The notes under the pieces are model-generated. The model was not told the DNA's origin. It saw only the letters and a list, made by a program, of their open reading frames with translations, and did no database searches. Of a stretch of DNA of 25,237 nt, positions 24,394 to 25,237 are shown in pieces. This DNA comes from Candidatus Moranbacteria bacterium CG_4_8_14_3_um_filter_41_13 (GTDB lineage: Bacteria > Patescibacteriota > Minisyncoccia > Moranbacterales > UBA1568): NCBI GenBank assembly GCA_002782305.1, contig PFHN01000008.1, positions 1 through 25,237 on the forward strand, written 5' to 3'. Position numbers and translations under genes: made by a program. The first letter of the stretch is position 1, and every line of letters begins with the position of its first letter.

Positions 24394-24402
24394 ATTATAC
24401 CA
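24394..24402 (-). promoter_or_regulatory. Extended -10 promoter of recO
   Basis: The minus strand reads TGGTATAAT, a perfect extended -10, with no good -35; the -35 area is a palindrome. GGAGGAG lies just behind it but is far (over 30 nt) from the recO ATG and so is not its ribosome binding site. Leader about 35 nt. Confidence 0.6.
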
Positions 24403-24449
24403 ATTATCCACGGTCGTGGTTTATTGGTACGAGATAAAACCATTATCTC
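24398..24449. repeat. Two adjacent palindromes between the NUDIX gene and recO
   Basis: First: TACCAAT 24398-24404 with ATTGGTA 24423-24429, holding CCACG/CGTGG (24408-24412 with 24415-24419) around a GT centre. Second: GAGATAA 24431-24437 with TTATCTC 24443-24449. They lie over and just upstream of the recO -10. Neither has a T-run on the minus strand, so they are poor terminators; they could be operator sites or the 3' stabilising end of the NUDIX mRNA. Confidence 0.6.
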
Positions 24450-24460
24450 ACACGAGAAAA

Positions 24461-25000
24461 TCACAGTAAATTAAGGTAATCTAAACAGAGATATGCTCCC
24501 TCAATATTGGTCATTTGTCCCGTGCGAAGATGTGTACGAAATGCTTCGAGGTTCATCAAAACGACTTCGACTTCTTCTCCATTGTCTTCGATTTGTGGCT
24601 CAGATATTTTCTCGCAATTCGTTATAACAAAAAAGTTCTTTGTATACGTCGAATACGCATCAGGGAGGATTTCTACGACAAATTCTATCTCACCTCGATA
24701 CCCAGTTTCTTCGAGAAGTTCACGTGTCATCGCATCCTCTTTCGTTTCATCTTTATTCATGCCTCCGCCAGGCATTTCGATGAGTATTTTCTTCGGTCCA
24801 GGGCGGAATTGTTTCACCAGAATCACCTGATTCTCTTTCGTCAGTGCTAAAGCACAAATACTTGAGTGTCCTGTCTTGAGGTAAAACTCCGATTCTTTTC
24901 CATGTGGCAACAGGTAGATTCTCTTTTCAATACCACGACCAAATTGCTCAAATATTTTTTCACGAGAGATTTCTTCCCAATTTTGTACACCGTATTTCAT
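24461..25000 (-). CDS. NUDIX hydrolase, ADP-ribose pyrophosphatase type
   Basis: 179 aa. The full NUDIX box, G-x5-E-x7-REUxEExGU, is met exactly at GGMNKDE...RELLEETGY, residues about 78-100. The layout is that of the ADP-ribose/NDP-sugar pyrophosphatases: an N-terminal beta-strand pair, ALTKENQVILVKQFRPGPKK with the typical VxQFRxG, LIEMPGGG, and PDAYSTYTKNFFVI after the box. It probably hydrolyses a nucleoside diphosphate linked to a sugar; the exact substrate is not fixed. Its ATG overlaps the ileS stop in an ATGA tetramer (25000-24997), which points to translational coupling. Confidence 0.92.
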   Translation of the reverse strand: MKYGVQNWEEISREKIFEQFGRGIEKRIYLLPHGKESEFYLKTGHSSICALALTKENQVILVKQFRPGPKKILIEMPGGGMNKDETKEDAMTRELLEETGYRGEIEFVVEILPDAYSTYTKNFFVITNCEKISEPQIEDNGEEVEVVLMNLEAFRTHLRTGQMTNIEGAYLCLDYLNLL

Positions 25001-25237
25001 ATCCGTTTCAGTGAAAAGATAAAGGTTTCACCCTCGATGGATACGGTCTCAGTATACTCTGCATCAGCGAGATTTTCATTCTCTGTTTTCGTTGCAAGCA
25101 CTTCTTTGGCAATTTCATTTTCGAACTTCGCGAAAACATCATCCTTACCGACGTACCCAAGTACGATGCGGTCTTCCACATTAAACTTGGCTTTTTTGCG
25201 TCCTTCCTGCACCGCACGGATGATTTCCCGCGCCTGC
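24997..25237 (-). CDS. ileS: Isoleucyl-tRNA synthetase, C-terminal end only
   Basis: About 79 residues of a frame that enters from the right edge. AREIIRAVQEGRKKAKF followed by NVEDRIVLGYVG matches the C-terminal extension after the anticodon-binding domain of IleRS (the REIIRxIQxLRKEAGxNVxDRI pattern). The tail ends GETFIFSLKRI. The catalytic parts are outside the window, so the call rests on this one motif; another class Ia synthetase is less likely. The stop TGA overlaps the start of the NUDIX gene. Confidence 0.75.
   Translation of the reverse strand, partial: QAREIIRAVQEGRKKAKFNVEDRIVLGYVGKDDVFAKFENEIAKEVLATKTENENLADAEYTETVSIEGETFIFSLKRI

Noticed and set aside
20455..24417. Shared 13-mer TATCCACGGTCGT near 20455 and 24405
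   Set aside because: A few 13-base matches are expected by chance in 25 kb, and only the second copy is part of a palindrome.
1..25237. Alternative genetic code (UGA as glycine)
   Set aside because: TGA stops end atpG and ileS at the expected places, and no in-frame TGA interrupts conserved genes.
1..25237. tRNA genes, CRISPR arrays, transposases or prophage genes
   Set aside because: No T-loop/anticodon patterns, no regularly spaced direct repeats and no such proteins were seen on reading both strands by eye.

Overview
The window looks like a chromosomal segment of a Candidate Phyla Radiation (Patescibacteria) bacterium, probably of the Parcubacteria/Moranbacteria kind. This is inferred from moderately AT-rich DNA, tightly packed genes, shortened versions of core proteins (an AtpH of 132 aa, an RsmI without its C-terminal part), a eukaryote/archaeal-type GlyRS, a DUF11-like surface protein and an RNHCP zinc protein. 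TGA is used as an ordinary stop (for example in atpG and at the ileS/NUDIX junction), so this is not one of the UGA-glycine CPR lineages. I see no tRNA, rRNA, CRISPR array or transposase gene.

Almost everything is on the minus strand, so reading runs from the right edge to the left. (1) 25237-20486: the 3' end of ileS, overlapped by a NUDIX hydrolase gene; then a promoter and two palindromes, recO, another promoter, a large membrane-anchored surface protein, and tgt. (2) 20030-13889: glyS, a NUDIX protein fused to an adenosylhomocysteinase-like domain, an M16 peptidase, an AI-2E-type permease and rsmI. (3) 13556-3837: metG, a 145-bp repeat-like element, a TatD nuclease, a coiled-coil protein, then a complete F1Fo ATP synthase operon in the order atpB-E-F-H-A-G-D-C, closed by an intrinsic terminator. 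(4) 3731-1: an anchored exported protein of unknown function, an RNHCP protein, and a P3B-like P-type ATPase cut by the left edge.

Only two plus-strand genes are convincing, and both are small membrane proteins with their own signals. One encodes 60 aa at 13637-13819, with a consensus promoter, a strong ribosome binding site and a terminator. The other encodes about 69 aa at 20165-20374, a membrane-anchored zinc ribbon behind a promoter and an attenuator-like hairpin. Several minus-strand promoters share an extended -10 (TGnTATAAT) with a weak -35.

The points most worth a second look are: the NUDIX/SAHH-like fusion; a 14-bp inverted repeat that covers the atpB start codon; the MITE-like element upstream of tatD; a GC-rich palindrome inserted in frame in atpD; a likely internal promoter for atpE; and the two small plus-strand membrane-protein genes. 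No stretch longer than 300 bases is without a gene.
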